Shown here piece after piece: positions 15,870-25,214 of a stretch of 64,000 nucleotides of DNA. Every line of letters starts with the position of its first letter. Positions within the stretch are counted from its first letter, which is position 1. The DNA is from Sporobacter termitidis DSM 10068. GTDB lineage: Bacteria; Bacillota; Clostridia; Oscillospirales; Oscillospiraceae. The notes beneath the pieces were generated by a model. It was not told where the DNA came from and searched no databases. It was given only the letters and a program-made list of their open reading frames with translations. Made by a program: the position numbers and the translations under genes. The DNA lies in NCBI RefSeq assembly GCF_900130065.1, contig NZ_FQXV01000017.1, positions 1 through 64,000 of the forward strand, in the 5' to 3' direction.

Positions 15870-16808
15870 ATGTACAATATCACGTTTCAGCAAATCGAGA
15901 CATTTCTTACTGTTGCAGAACACTTAAATTTGTCAGATGCCGCTGAAACATTGTTTCTCTCTCAGTCGTCTGTGAGCAAAACTATTCGGAGGTTTGAAGA
16001 TGGACTTGGCCTCGTATTATTCGAAAGGAAGAACAGAGGTCTTGCTCTGACAAAAGAGGGAGAAGACCTCTATTCAAAGCTGCGCATCCATTATTCCGAT
16101 ATATGCAAAGATATCCAGATTACTAAGGATTTGAAGACTAAAACACATCAGGTTATTCGGATTGGCTATCCAAGCACTTACGACTCGAGCGAGGATTATG
16201 ACAAGCTAAAGCAGATAATAAACGATTATGCCAATAAGCATCCTGAAATTGAGCTAAATGAAGATCTTTTTGATTTTAGGGAACTTAGGCAAGCACTTAC
16301 CTTCGGTTATGTGGATATCGCCTTTTCGCCTGATTTCATCCTAAACGACATTCCAGACATATCACAAAAAAAGGTGTTGAGAAGCAGAAGTTGCCTTGCA
16401 ATGTCTGCAAAACACCCGTTGGCCATGGCAAATTCGCTGAAGGAAATCGATTTCGAGGAGCTCAAGAAGGAAGTTTTCTATACTGTCCCATTAAATAACG
16501 AATTAAACAACAAAAAAGAGGCTTTTAGGAGGCTGGAAAAGTACGGTATTAGACCTTGTGACGTCCAGTTTGCTTCAAATTTTCAATCACTACTGCGGGT
16601 CATTCGGCGGGGGAGGGGAATGAGCCTATGCGGTTATTTTCCCAACGCGCCCGGCCACGAAGAGATCAAATATTTTACACTTCCGCCGTCTGATGATGAT
16701 CCAATCCTAATGGCGACATGGAAGACAAACAGCATTACAAAAGAAGTACGAAATTTTATTGAGATCCTGCCCGATGACCCAGAAGGGATGACAGTATTCA
16801 AGCACTAA
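15870..16808 (+). CDS. LysR-family transcriptional regulator
   Basis: From the ATG at 15870 (MYNITFQQIETFLTVAEHLN) the product is 312 residues, typical for LysR. The winged HTH is clear: LSDAAETLFLSQSSVSKTIRRFEDGLGLVLFERKNRGLALTKEGE. A substrate-binding domain follows (HQVIRIGYPS... ALTFGYVDIAFSPDF). Being upstream and on the same strand as the two Fe-S genes and the methyltransferase, it is the likely regulator of that cassette, though LysR targets are usually divergent. A strong terminator follows it, so it is its own transcript. Confidence 0.9.
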   Translation: MYNITFQQIETFLTVAEHLNLSDAAETLFLSQSSVSKTIRRFEDGLGLVLFERKNRGLALTKEGEDLYSKLRIHYSDICKDIQITKDLKTKTHQVIRIGYPSTYDSSEDYDKLKQIINDYANKHPEIELNEDLFDFRELRQALTFGYVDIAFSPDFILNDIPDISQKKVLRSRSCLAMSAKHPLAMANSLKEIDFEELKKEVFYTVPLNNELNNKKEAFRRLEKYGIRPCDVQFASNFQSLLRVIRRGRGMSLCGYFPNAPGHEEIKYFTLPPSDDDPILMATWKTNSITKEVRNFIEILPDDPEGMTVFKH

Positions 16809-16828
16809 AAAACGACAATAATAATTTA

Positions 16829-16861
16829 CCTCCGCCCTGACTTTTAGGCGGAGGATTTTTT
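16829..16861 (+). terminator. Terminator after lysR
   Basis: CCTCCGCC and GGCGGAGG with a 10-nt loop and ATTTTTTCT tail. Confidence 0.9.
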
Positions 16862-16985
16862 CTGTTTGAATTGGCTTTGACGCCATATCAGAAGCGGATT
16901 TGGAATTGATAAGCCACCCCGACTTCTTTACACTAATCTTAATACCACCGGGATATTTACATTATTGTTTAATGGAGACGGTTAT

Positions 16986-17882
16986 ATGAGTATTAAGGAT
17001 CAAATAAGAGAAGTTGCCCTGCAGCATGGCATGGATCTTTGCGGCATAGCTGCCATTGACCGGTTTGAAGAATCGCCGCAGGGGCGGCATCCGTGCGACA
17101 TTCTCCCAGGCTGCAAATCGGTTATCGTCATTGGAGTCCGCCTTTTAGATGGTGCTATTCAAGTCAATTTCCGAGCCTTTGAAGACGGCAGGAGAGACTT
17201 AAAAGGCCTTTACGGTACATATGGATACGCAATGCTGCCAAATTTTGAATTGACATATGCATGTTATGCGGTGGCGCAGTTCATTGAACGAGAAACGGGT
17301 GCGTGTACAACACCATGTTCGACTGGTCCGATGACAAACGGGGCACAGCTCAGTCTGCGCCATGCGGCAGTTGCCGCTGGACTTGGTGAATTCAGCTGGT
17401 CCGGCCTTGTCATGACACCTGAATTTGGGCCGCGTATCAGGTTCGGTGTTATCCTGACCACTTTGGAGCTGGAGCCAGACCCTTTATATAAAGGGAAGAA
17501 GCTTTGCGAACCCGAAAAATGCGGGATATGCACAAGCGTCTGCCCGACAGGAGCGCTCAGCAAATATGGCGAGGCCGAGCCGTATATCGCCAATCCCGGC
17601 GGCAAACATTCAGAGTATTGCCGAATCAGCTGGCCGAAATGTCAAATGGCTATACACGCTATGACAAAGGAATTGGGCGGGAGTGAGGACTATGTAACGA
17701 CTTTGGACCCAACGCCGCAGGATATCCTTAATGCACAAAACAAAATGCCAATACTGGAATCAGGACTCCAGCATCATACATCTCACAACTGCGGGAAATG
17801 CCTGTCCTACTGCCCGACAGGAAACTGGGGGCAAAAGTTCAAAAAGACCGGAATTAGCAAGGGCGCTTCAGGAGGTATATGA
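16986..17882 (+). CDS. QueG-like cobalamin/Fe-S protein
   Basis: The ATG at 16986 gives 298 residues. The N-terminal part (MSIKDQIREVALQHGMDLCGIA) and the middle LSLRHAAVAAGLGEFSWSGLVMTPEFGPRIRFGVILTT correspond to the cobalamin-binding core of epoxyqueuosine reductase and reductive dehalogenases. Two cysteine clusters follow: CEPEKCGICTSVCPTGAL (about 177) and CGKCLSYCPTGNW near the C-terminus, together with isolated C residues, enough for two 4Fe-4S clusters. It overlaps the next gene by one stop codon. It is not queG itself as judged by the poor match outside these motifs. A redox partner role for corrinoid methyl transfer is inferred from the neighbours. Confidence 0.75.
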   Translation: MSIKDQIREVALQHGMDLCGIAAIDRFEESPQGRHPCDILPGCKSVIVIGVRLLDGAIQVNFRAFEDGRRDLKGLYGTYGYAMLPNFELTYACYAVAQFIERETGACTTPCSTGPMTNGAQLSLRHAAVAAGLGEFSWSGLVMTPEFGPRIRFGVILTTLELEPDPLYKGKKLCEPEKCGICTSVCPTGALSKYGEAEPYIANPGGKHSEYCRISWPKCQMAIHAMTKELGGSEDYVTTLDPTPQDILNAQNKMPILESGLQHHTSHNCGKCLSYCPTGNWGQKFKKTGISKGASGGI

Positions 17883-18820
17883 TGAACAGGGAATATTTGC
17901 AGCAGCTAACGGCTGAGTTTTCCGAAAATTCTCCGACAAATTATCTTTCGGCAAAAGCGGAAGACGTAGAATCGTTGAATAAGCTCGCGAACAACTTTTA
18001 CGCGAACAACTTTGCGCGTAACAATTATCATGGCAAAGAATCCACCGGAACCGAGCTCAATAAAGACAAGGATAGCCAATATATTGGCATGCGATTTTTC
18101 ATGCCGCCGATCATCGCCGTTGGTACTGCATACGACGAGGGGTTTAAAAAACTCAAGGCGCCAGAAGTCGTTGGGCCTCATCATTTGATGCCTACCGATT
18201 GGCTTCCAGAGGCAAAATCGGTCATTTCACTTTTTCTTCCTTTTACCGAGCGTGTCATCGAATCAAATACGAAAGATCCGAATAGTCCGTCATGGGAATG
18301 GCTTTTTACACGCGTTGACGGACAGCAGCATCTTTTGGCGACAGGGGCTCTTGTCGGGGACTCGCTCATCCAGGAAGGGTACAAGGCCGTTGTACCTTAT
18401 TCGGATGATAGATTTTTTATGCGAACTTCACGCGACCAGACTGAGCTGCCCATCCCAGCCTATTCAAGTAACTGGTCGGAACGTCATGTAGGGTATATCA
18501 CGGGGCTCGGCACCTTCGGACGCTCAACAAATTTTATTTCGAAGCAAGGGGCGTGCGGTCGCCTGATAAGCATTATCACCGATTGGAAAACAATGCCGGA
18601 TGAGAAGGATTATCATGACATTTATGATTATTGCTCTGAATGCGGCGCCTGTTACCATGCCTGCCCTGGCCATGCCATCTCCAAAAACGGAAAGGATATC
18701 GATAAATGTTCTGCTTACCTACGTGAAGTTGGCAAAAAATTCGCACCGCGTTATGGCTGCGGAAAATGTCAATCTGGAATCCCATGCCAGATCAAGAGCC
18801 TCGTGAATCCGCATTGTTAA
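17882..18820 (+). CDS. Second QueG-like cobalamin/Fe-S protein
   Basis: The ATG at 17882 is 7 bases after AGGAGG; an ATG at 17879 is also in frame. The 312-residue protein has a 95-residue N-terminal extension, then YKAVVPYSDDRF and SNWSERHVGYITGLGTFGRSTNFI, aligned with the QueG segment SERAWAAKAGLGWIGKNTN, and ends with CSECGACYHACPGHAI and CGKCQSGIPCQI. These are ligands for two 4Fe-4S clusters beside a predicted cobalamin site. It has no Tat signal, unlike RdhA dehalogenases, so it is cytoplasmic. Pairing of two such proteins in one operon suggests a complex or successive electron-transfer steps. Confidence 0.75.
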   Translation: MNREYLQQLTAEFSENSPTNYLSAKAEDVESLNKLANNFYANNFARNNYHGKESTGTELNKDKDSQYIGMRFFMPPIIAVGTAYDEGFKKLKAPEVVGPHHLMPTDWLPEAKSVISLFLPFTERVIESNTKDPNSPSWEWLFTRVDGQQHLLATGALVGDSLIQEGYKAVVPYSDDRFFMRTSRDQTELPIPAYSSNWSERHVGYITGLGTFGRSTNFISKQGACGRLISIITDWKTMPDEKDYHDIYDYCSECGACYHACPGHAISKNGKDIDKCSAYLREVGKKFAPRYGCGKCQSGIPCQIKSLVNPHC

Positions 18821-18938
18821 TACAGCACTCATCATATGAAATAATCCTGTTTCATGCATAGTGAGATAACCAGAAGCAATAGATTTTAATAGATCAACGA
18901 AGATCGCACCAATAAAATGCGGCAGAAAGAGGGGTCAT

Positions 18939-20000
18939 ATGAAATACGAGAGAATACCATATTTGGCACTGGGCTCCAAGCATGAATATGCTGGGACCAT
19001 CATGCAACCCATTAAAGTCCCCGTGTTTGACTACCCCATCTCCACGCGAGAGAACTTCCGGCGTGTGCTTAGGCACGAGAACCCGCTGTGGGTCCCTACC
19101 TCCGCCAACGACTTCAACTACTGCATGGGCGGTGAGCTGACAGGGCTATCCGACCTTCGCTTCGACTTCACCCAGCGTTGTGACTGGACCGACCTGTTCG
19201 GTTGCGTGTGGGAATGGATTCCCGAAGCCGGCGGCTCTATGCTGAAGCCGGACCGCGCCCCCGTCTTGGGCGACATTACCGAGTGGGAGAAAAAGATCGT
19301 CTGGCCGGACCTGAACGAGGCGCGCATCAAGACCTGCTGCGAGAATTACATGAGCCGGCCCTACTACCACCCTGAGAAGATGAACTACTACGATTTCGGT
19401 CAGGGCTGTACAGAGCGCCTTGTCGCCGTCCTGGGCGGTTATACGGAGGCTATGCTGGCCCTCGCCGAGGAGCCGGACGCCTGCCGCGAGTTCATGGCGG
19501 AGTTGTCCCGCTTTCACTGCAAGATGCTGGAAAGGATCGCCAAGTATTTCCCCACCGACATGATCATGTATCACGACGACTGGGGAACGGAGCGCGACTC
19601 CTTCTTCAGCGAGAGAATGATGGATGAGATCGTCTACGAGCCCTCTGAGATCATCTTCGGGCATGTCAGGGATAGCGGTATCGCCATGCTCTTCCACACC
19701 TGCGGCTGCGTCAAGAGGTTTTTGCCCTACATGGTCACCCTTGGCCCCGATTTCCTGCAACTCCAGCTTCGCGCCAACGACGTCAGGGCATACAAAGAGC
19801 AGTACGGTGACAAGCTGGGCTTCGACCTGCCGATGATAGGGGAGAGCAGCGAAGCACTCATTCAATATATCGACCAGGGCGTAAGTGACCTCGGGAAGAA
19901 TGGCGGCATGTTCTCAACGGTTTTCGGTGGAGACGAGAAAATCCTGTGGGACGGTATGGAAGAGCTATACTGCTATAGCAGAGAGTATTATGAAAAGTGA
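18939..20000 (+). CDS. URO-D/MtaA-type corrinoid methyltransferase
   Basis: The 353-residue protein belongs to the uroporphyrinogen decarboxylase superfamily branch used as methyltransferases (MtaA, MtbA, CmuA). Visible motifs are MIMYHDDWGTERDSFFSERMMDEIV and FHTCGCVKRFLPYMVTLG; H and C of HTCGC are the expected zinc ligands that activate a thiol methyl acceptor. It starts 118 bases after the Fe-S pair, with AAAGAGGGG before ATG. Base composition is richer in G+C than the preceding genes. Likely reaction: methyl transfer between a corrinoid protein and coenzyme M, tetrahydrofolate or another carrier. A partner corrinoid protein is not intact nearby. Confidence 0.8.
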   Translation: MKYERIPYLALGSKHEYAGTIMQPIKVPVFDYPISTRENFRRVLRHENPLWVPTSANDFNYCMGGELTGLSDLRFDFTQRCDWTDLFGCVWEWIPEAGGSMLKPDRAPVLGDITEWEKKIVWPDLNEARIKTCCENYMSRPYYHPEKMNYYDFGQGCTERLVAVLGGYTEAMLALAEEPDACREFMAELSRFHCKMLERIAKYFPTDMIMYHDDWGTERDSFFSERMMDEIVYEPSEIIFGHVRDSGIAMLFHTCGCVKRFLPYMVTLGPDFLQLQLRANDVRAYKEQYGDKLGFDLPMIGESSEALIQYIDQGVSDLGKNGGMFSTVFGGDEKILWDGMEELYCYSREYYEK

Positions 20001-20096
20001 TATCATCCCTGAGATTTTAATACCTATTTCCTATCCCAAATATATGAGACAGAGGAATATTTCAATTTAAACCAGATTCATATATCAGGCGTAAGG

Positions 20097-20148
20097 GCGC
20101 TGCCCGGCGGAAGTTCATCCGTCGGGCAGCGCTTAAAACATTTTTTAT
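20097..20148 (+). terminator. Terminator after methyltransferase
   Basis: GCGCTGCCCG and CGGGCAGCGC arms with a 16-nt loop and a downstream T-run. Confidence 0.8.
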
Positions 20149-20157
20149 ATATGAAAC

Positions 20158-20700
<543 letters not shown>

Positions 20701-21010
20701 GTGAATACTTTCCAACATGCTTTTTGTCACCGGCGGAAAGGCCAACTATTTGCATAGACTCTTTAAATACTCTCAGCCAGAGGGGAAGAAGATCGAGGGC
20801 GCGGCGTAGGCAATTAGAATGAATAATTCGCTGCACTGCAATGCTTTCAAGTACAGTATTCGGGGGGATGCGTCATTATGACAAGCCCCCCCCCGCGCGA
20901 ATCGCTGCTCTAACTGCCTTCATGCTATACAAACCTCATTAATTTCATGAATAGGTATAAAACATCAGAACAACGCGTCGAGCCAATAGGCCCGGCGCGT
21001 TTTGTATTTA
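20701..21010. other. No supported gene
   Basis: Short frames only. A run of nine C near 20886 and no conserved motif. Probably decayed DNA between two gene remnants. Confidence 0.4.
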
Positions 21011-21150
21011 TTACATCACTATGACTGTATTCCTGATTTTCTTCACTTCGTATAGTGCCATGTCCGCTAATTTTGATAAGCCATTGGTTTTTACGCATTG
21101 ATATGTCGTGGAAATCCCGATGCTGATCGTCATACTAATAATATTTTGCA
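21011..21150 (-). pseudogene. GGDEF-domain C-terminal remnant
   Basis: The minus strand encodes MTISIGISTTYQCVKTNGLS followed by KLADMALYEVKKIRNTVIVM and a stop at 21011. This matches the end of diguanylate cyclase domains (vtvSIGia... ll..ADmALYeAKk.GRN.v). The GGDEF active-site loop and everything upstream are missing, so it cannot make c-di-GMP. Confidence 0.75.
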
Positions 21151-21187
21151 AAAGCTGAAAATAAATATTAATAATATTAGAATCCAC

Positions 21188-21246
21188 TTGACAAGAAAAG
21201 ACTACAGGCGTAGACTTTATATAAAGATTACATGAGTAGACTTTAT
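21188..21246 (+). promoter_or_regulatory. Promoter with two BlaI-type operators
   Basis: TTGACA at 21188, then two 21-base direct copies at 21200-21220 and 21226-21246 that agree at 18 positions; each contains (C/T)TACA-N-G-N-GTAGA followed by CTTTAT. The CTAC...GTAG dyad resembles BlaI/MecI/CopY operators. The second copy ends 11 bases before the blaI-like start codon, so the repressor can block both promoter and early transcript. Confidence 0.75.
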
Positions 21247-21257
21247 GGGAGGATACG

Positions 21258-21635
21258 ATGAACGAGCTTGCCGGTAAAATCCAGGATTCCGAGCTTGAGG
21301 TAATGCGTGTGCTTTGGGAAGCGGGGGACGCCCTGCCGCTCATTGACATACGCCGTGTGCTTTCCGCCCGATGCGGGTGGGAGGATTCCACGATAAAGAC
21401 GCTTCTTTACAGGCTGCAGGCAAAGGGCATCGTCGCGCTGGAAAGACGTGGAGTCTACAGCGCGGTGGTGACTGAGGAAGAATACAATCAGTGGTCTACA
21501 AAGACGTTCGTAAACAAGATATTTGCCGGCAGTGCGAAAAAGCTGGTGGCGTCGCTCTTGTCCGGCGGGCAGCTTGACGAAAAGGACATTGCGGAGCTTT
21601 CTGCGATGTTTAACGCGGGTGACGAGCATGAGTAG
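21258..21635 (+). CDS. BlaI/MecI/CopY-family repressor
   Basis: The 125-residue product is a full-length BlaI-type winged-helix repressor: ISDSELEVMRVLW-like start (IQDSELEVMRVLWEAGDALPL), then GWEDSTIKTLLYRLQAKGIVALERRGVYSAVVTEEEY, and a C-terminal dimer helix pair. Such proteins bind TACA/TGTA dyads as dimers and are cleaved or released on signal from the cognate BlaR1-type sensor. It overlaps that sensor gene by 8 bases. Two matching operators precede it, so it very likely represses its own operon. Confidence 0.92.
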   Translation: MNELAGKIQDSELEVMRVLWEAGDALPLIDIRRVLSARCGWEDSTIKTLLYRLQAKGIVALERRGVYSAVVTEEEYNQWSTKTFVNKIFAGSAKKLVASLLSGGQLDEKDIAELSAMFNAGDEHE

Positions 21636-24108
21636 TGCGGTGATTACGATTCTGTCTCTTTCTGTGTCCGGCTCCCTATTGGCGCTCATCTTGCTGGCGG
21701 GTAAGCCCCTCCTTAAAAACGGGGTGTCTAAAACTTTCTCTTATTACATCTGGATTTTGGTGATGCTGCGCCTTGCTTTGCCTGTTGCCGCGCCTGTAAA
21801 CGCCATGGGGACTCTATTTAACATTGAGCAGCCAGGCATGAACAGCGCGCCCACCGAACAGACCTATATTCCAGCGGGAATTGAAACTGACCGGATCGGT
21901 GCGCCGTCAAATGCACAGTCCGTTTTACCGGAACAGGAAAATAACGAAGCAGCCCATTTGCAAAAGTCCGTAGTTACGCAGTGGCCGCTTAACCTTTGGA
22001 ACTTTATCAAGAATAACCTGCTTTGGATATGGTTGCTGGGCGCGGCTGCCAGCCTGGGCTGGTTCATTACGGCATATCTGTGTTTTTCGCTGCGCATGCG
22101 GCGATCCTGTGTCACGCCGCACAGCGATGACCTTGCGGTGTTTGAACAGATGCACGGCGGTCGGCAAGTTACTATGGCTTGCAGCAGTCTTGCTTCCACC
22201 CCCGTGCTGATCGGTGTTTATCATCCGATTATCGTACTTCCCCAGCTTGCCTATGTCCGAAACGGCATGGGTGAAGAATTGAAATACATACTGCGCCATG
22301 AGCTGACCCATTACAGGCGAAAAGACGTACTGTATAAATGGCTGGCCGCAGCGGTGACGTCGCTGCATTGGTTTAATCCTTTGATGCTGCTGATCCGCAG
22401 GCAAATAGACCGGGCCTGCGAACTCTCCTGTGATGAGGCGGTCATAAGCGGAATGTCCGCATATGAAAAACAATCCTACGGAAATACCCTGCTTGCACTC
22501 TCAGCAAGCAGGAAGCTTTCGGCAGGCGCCCTTGCCACAACCTTATGTGAAGATAAGAAAGAACTGAAAGAAAGGCTGATCAGCATTATGAAATATAAAA
22601 AGAAATCCACATGGGCAGTTGCGCTGACACTTATTTTGGCGCTTCTGCTCACTGGCTGTGCCGTTGCTTTAGGTGCTGCGAACAGCACAGGCAGTCAAGA
22701 CTGGATGAATGCTGAATTGTCCCTTAACGAAAATGGCGAGCCGCTTGTGCGCTATCATGAGCAAGACGAATGGGTAAAGCTTGGGGAACCGATTGCCGCA
22801 CCAAAAGAATGGTCATCCGATTCGGAAATCGAGTCCCGGCAGGAGGCAAAGGCGCTTTCCTACTCCCCACAGACCCATATGGCAATGGTATCGGCCAATG
22901 ACGGCTGGTTGGCTGCCACGTATGGCAATGGTGTAGCCAATGCGGACACTTATATTTACCGTACCCATGACGGTGGCAAGACATGGAGTGAGACAACACA
23001 AATTAAGGAAGCTATGTGGTATCCCAACCAAGTCATCTTTTTAGACAATCAACATGCTATTATTGCTATTGGGTTATTTGTAGATGCCCCTATTTTTCAA
23101 ACTTCTGATGGAGGTATGACTTGGACTCAAATTAAATTGCCCTTAGACGCCGGGGCATGGGAGGCGCAATTAATGTCCGTGGAGCAAAATGTTATTACGC
23201 TGACAGTGGCAGACAGAACTTCAAACAATGACGGAATGATGGAAACTTTGTCTTCGGAGGATGGCGGGACGACATGGCAACGGGAAGGGCCTGCGGTATC
23301 GACTGACAGCGATAAACCGGCAATTTTTGAAACTGTAAATGACCAATTAAATGCTGATGTTGAATTTACCAACGGATGGAGAAGTGCATTGGTTGAACCT
23401 GATGAAAATGGCGGGAAGTATATAATAGTGCAAGTCGGTTCATTGAAAAGTGACCCGGAACAAGGGGTTGCGGTTGTATGCCATCAAAACAAAGGCAGCG
23501 AGCAATATGTAATTGATGACCAATTTTTGACTCCGAGCAAACGCGGCGCAATTAAAATTGAAAGCCTTGGCGCTAAGGACTTTAATATGTCAGTAGCAGC
23601 CGAGGATGGTTATAAATGGATATTTGATGTATATAACGGTTTTCAGGCAGGTGCCAACACGGAGCCCGACAGACAGCCTGTAAGCACGGCTGCTATATCA
23701 AATTTAGATTGGGTATGGCCCGTGGAGGGATATGACACTATTACCTCGACATTTGGTAAGCGCGTCCATCCTATCACTGGTACAACTGAATTCCGAGATC
23801 ATATAGATATCGCCGGAAATGGGGTTGAGGGAGCCGCAGTTTATGCAGCTCTTTCGGGAACCGTTTCTAAAGCCGAGTTCGACGATGAGCAGGGCAATTA
23901 CATCGTAATCAGCCATGATAACGGTATTGAGACGATCTATCGGCACCTCGATGAGCTGAAGGTTTCTGCGGGAGATACCGTTGCCTCCGGCGACACGATA
24001 GGCACGGTCGGTTCGACCGGTAAAGTTACAGGAGTTTGCCTCACGTTCGCTGTCTATGTGGATGGAACAGCAGTTAATCCGTTGGATTATTTTAAAATAA
24101 GGCCCTAA
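21628..24108 (+). CDS. BlaR1-type M56 sensor fused to propeller and LytM-like domains
   Basis: The true start is the ATG at 21628, overlapping the repressor; 826 residues. Order: several membrane helices in residues 1-160; M56 metalloprotease site LRHELTHYRRKD (HExxH) near 225 with downstream CELSCDEAVI; a further membrane helix near 335 (ALTLILALLLTGCAV, ending in a lipobox-like LTGC); a central region with WLAAT...IYRTHDGGKTWSET and TSDGGMTWTQI blades (BNR/YCF48-like); and a C-terminal M23/LytM-like domain (WPVEGYDTITSTFGKRVHP...DHIDIAG...YRHLDEL). The usual HLHFE of M23 is CLTFA here, so hydrolysis is doubtful and a wall-binding sensor role likely. It replaces the penicillin-binding sensor of BlaR1. 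Confidence 0.85.
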   Translation: MSSAVITILSLSVSGSLLALILLAGKPLLKNGVSKTFSYYIWILVMLRLALPVAAPVNAMGTLFNIEQPGMNSAPTEQTYIPAGIETDRIGAPSNAQSVLPEQENNEAAHLQKSVVTQWPLNLWNFIKNNLLWIWLLGAAASLGWFITAYLCFSLRMRRSCVTPHSDDLAVFEQMHGGRQVTMACSSLASTPVLIGVYHPIIVLPQLAYVRNGMGEELKYILRHELTHYRRKDVLYKWLAAAVTSLHWFNPLMLLIRRQIDRACELSCDEAVISGMSAYEKQSYGNTLLALSASRKLSAGALATTLCEDKKELKERLISIMKYKKKSTWAVALTLILALLLTGCAVALGAANSTGSQDWMNAELSLNENGEPLVRYHEQDEWVKLGEPIAAPKEWSSDSEIESRQEAKALSYSPQTHMAMVSANDGWLAATYGNGVANADTYIYRTHDGGKTWSETTQIKEAMWYPNQVIFLDNQHAIIAIGLFVDAPIFQTSDGGMTWTQIKLPLDAGAWEAQLMSVEQNVITLTVADRTSNNDGMMETLSSEDGGTTWQREGPAVSTDSDKPAIFETVNDQLNADVEFTNGWRSALVEPDENGGKYIIVQVGSLKSDPEQGVAVVCHQNKGSEQYVIDDQFLTPSKRGAIKIESLGAKDFNMSVAAEDGYKWIFDVYNGFQAGANTEPDRQPVSTAAISNLDWVWPVEGYDTITSTFGKRVHPITGTTEFRDHIDIAGNGVEGAAVYAALSGTVSKAEFDDEQGNYIVISHDNGIETIYRHLDELKVSAGDTVASGDTIGTVGSTGKVTGVCLTFAVYVDGTAVNPLDYFKIRP

Positions 24109-24117
24109 ACATATTCT

Positions 24118-24141
24118 ATCGCCCCGGTTATCCGGGGCGAT
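24118..24141 (+). terminator. Terminator of the blaI-blaR operon
   Basis: ATCGCCCCGG and CCGGGGCGAT with a 4-nt loop and TTTAAAC after it. Confidence 0.75.
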
Positions 24142-24539
24142 TTAAACATATGCGAAATTAGGCCACACCCAAACGTGTTGCCACTTGTTCCAGTGGCGCC
24201 GGTATCCAGTATCATCTTTCGCTGCTTTTTTGTCATAAAGCCGCTGGTACCGTGAGTACCGTCGGGCAGAATGTCAAAACCGCGCTTGTCCCTGACAAAC
24301 CTGGATCCGGAAAAGCGGGTATATCCTTTTTTAGTGATTAGGCAAATAATGAGGACACGGACCGCAGTGGTGGTTAACCCAAAGGGCGTGAAGGGCTTGA
24401 TCAGATTCAGGAGAGGGCTCCAGACCCGGATGCTCTTGATCACTTCGCCGTTTCTGTTGAAAGTGGAGTGGATGCCAAGATCCAGTGAGTTAAGAAAAAG
24501 GCCATAGGCGTACCACGCAAGCAGCACCCAGGTCCTTCT
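24142..24539. other. No supported gene at island right end
   Basis: A minus-strand frame of 158 codons crosses this stretch but starts inside the tRNA fragment and shows no recognisable domain; a plus-strand 78-codon frame is equally featureless. Both are probably spurious. An integrase would be expected at one island end and is not seen here. Confidence 0.4.
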
Positions 24540-24581
24540 TAAGGATGAGGTCGGCAGTTCGAATCTGCCTAGATGCTCCAA
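24540..24581 (+). repeat. attR-like direct repeat (tRNA-Thr 3' fragment)
   Basis: 42 bases identical to 11880-11921, from the anticodon loop to CCA plus one A. The 5' half of the tRNA is absent; only TCCTT just upstream recalls the anticodon stem. Confidence 0.88.
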
Positions 24582-24584
24582 GAC

Positions 24585-24625
24585 AAATCGGCAAATTTCG
24601 GCAGGAGATTTGCCGATTTATTTCT
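24585..24625 (+). terminator. Probable original tRNA-Thr terminator
   Basis: AAATCGGCAAAT and ATTTGCCGATTT form a perfect 12-bp stem with a T-rich tail, 4 bases after the tRNA fragment. Confidence 0.8.
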
Positions 24626-24713
24626 ATACTTTTATTTGTATTTGCTTTTTATTTGCTATAATAAGGATGATCTATTGCACACATTCCAAGAACCGGGGAT
24701 TTGAGGTGAGAAT

Positions 24714-24911
24714 ATGGAGAAATTTGAATACAAGACGCTGTTTACCGATGCCAAAGGAGTATTCGGCGGCAGGGTTGACCAGAGCACGTTCCAAAATGAA
24801 TTAAATGAATTAGGTTTGCAGGGATGGGAGTTAGTAAGCACTGTTGCTGCCGCCCAGAGCTATGGCCGCACAAGATGGATCATTTCAATACTTAAACGCA
24901 AACTGCAGTAA
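24714..24911 (+). CDS. DUF4177-domain protein
   Basis: A 65-residue protein (FEYKTLFTDAKGVFGGRVDQ...FQNELNELGLQGWELVSTVAAAQSYGRTRWIISILKRKLQ). The pattern YEYKtl...F...LNelG.qGWELvs.....g.t..i...LKR is DUF4177, a small alpha-beta protein of unknown role common in Firmicutes. GAGGTGAG precedes the ATG. It stands alone just outside the island. Confidence 0.88.
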   Translation: MEKFEYKTLFTDAKGVFGGRVDQSTFQNELNELGLQGWELVSTVAAAQSYGRTRWIISILKRKLQ

Positions 24912-24972
24912 TCAACTCACAGCATGAGCCTAATCGACTTGAAGCCAAAAATCTTTTTTCCACGACTATTCC

Positions 24973-25012
24973 AAAAAAAACTCTGTAGTTTCGACGGCTG
25001 CGGAGTTTTTTG
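24973..25012 (+). terminator. Terminator-like hairpin
   Basis: AAAAAACTC and GAGTTTTTT are 9-bp arms around an interrupted stem. It follows the DUF4177 gene. The rest of 24912-25214 holds the promoter region of the next gene; no other gene is seen. Confidence 0.6.
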
Positions 25013-25214
25013 CGTGACGAGACTCCAGCTCATATAGATGAAAAAAGTCGATTTTTGGGCGGCGCGCAATGAATGGCGGCCGGCGCCGATACACACTTTG
25101 TCTTGCGTTCTTAAATTTTACTTTAGATTTGTGAAAAGAAACAATTAGGCGATTGTAATGCGGAAATTAATAGTATATAATTGTGGGCAGCCAAAAACAA
25201 AAGGAGGATAACTT

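Noticed and set aside
24105-24581. 158-codon minus-strand frame starting MEHLGRFELPTSSLR
   Set aside because: The N-terminus is the known mistranslation of a tRNA gene (GRFELPTS). The rest has no domain and it overlaps the tRNA-Thr fragment.
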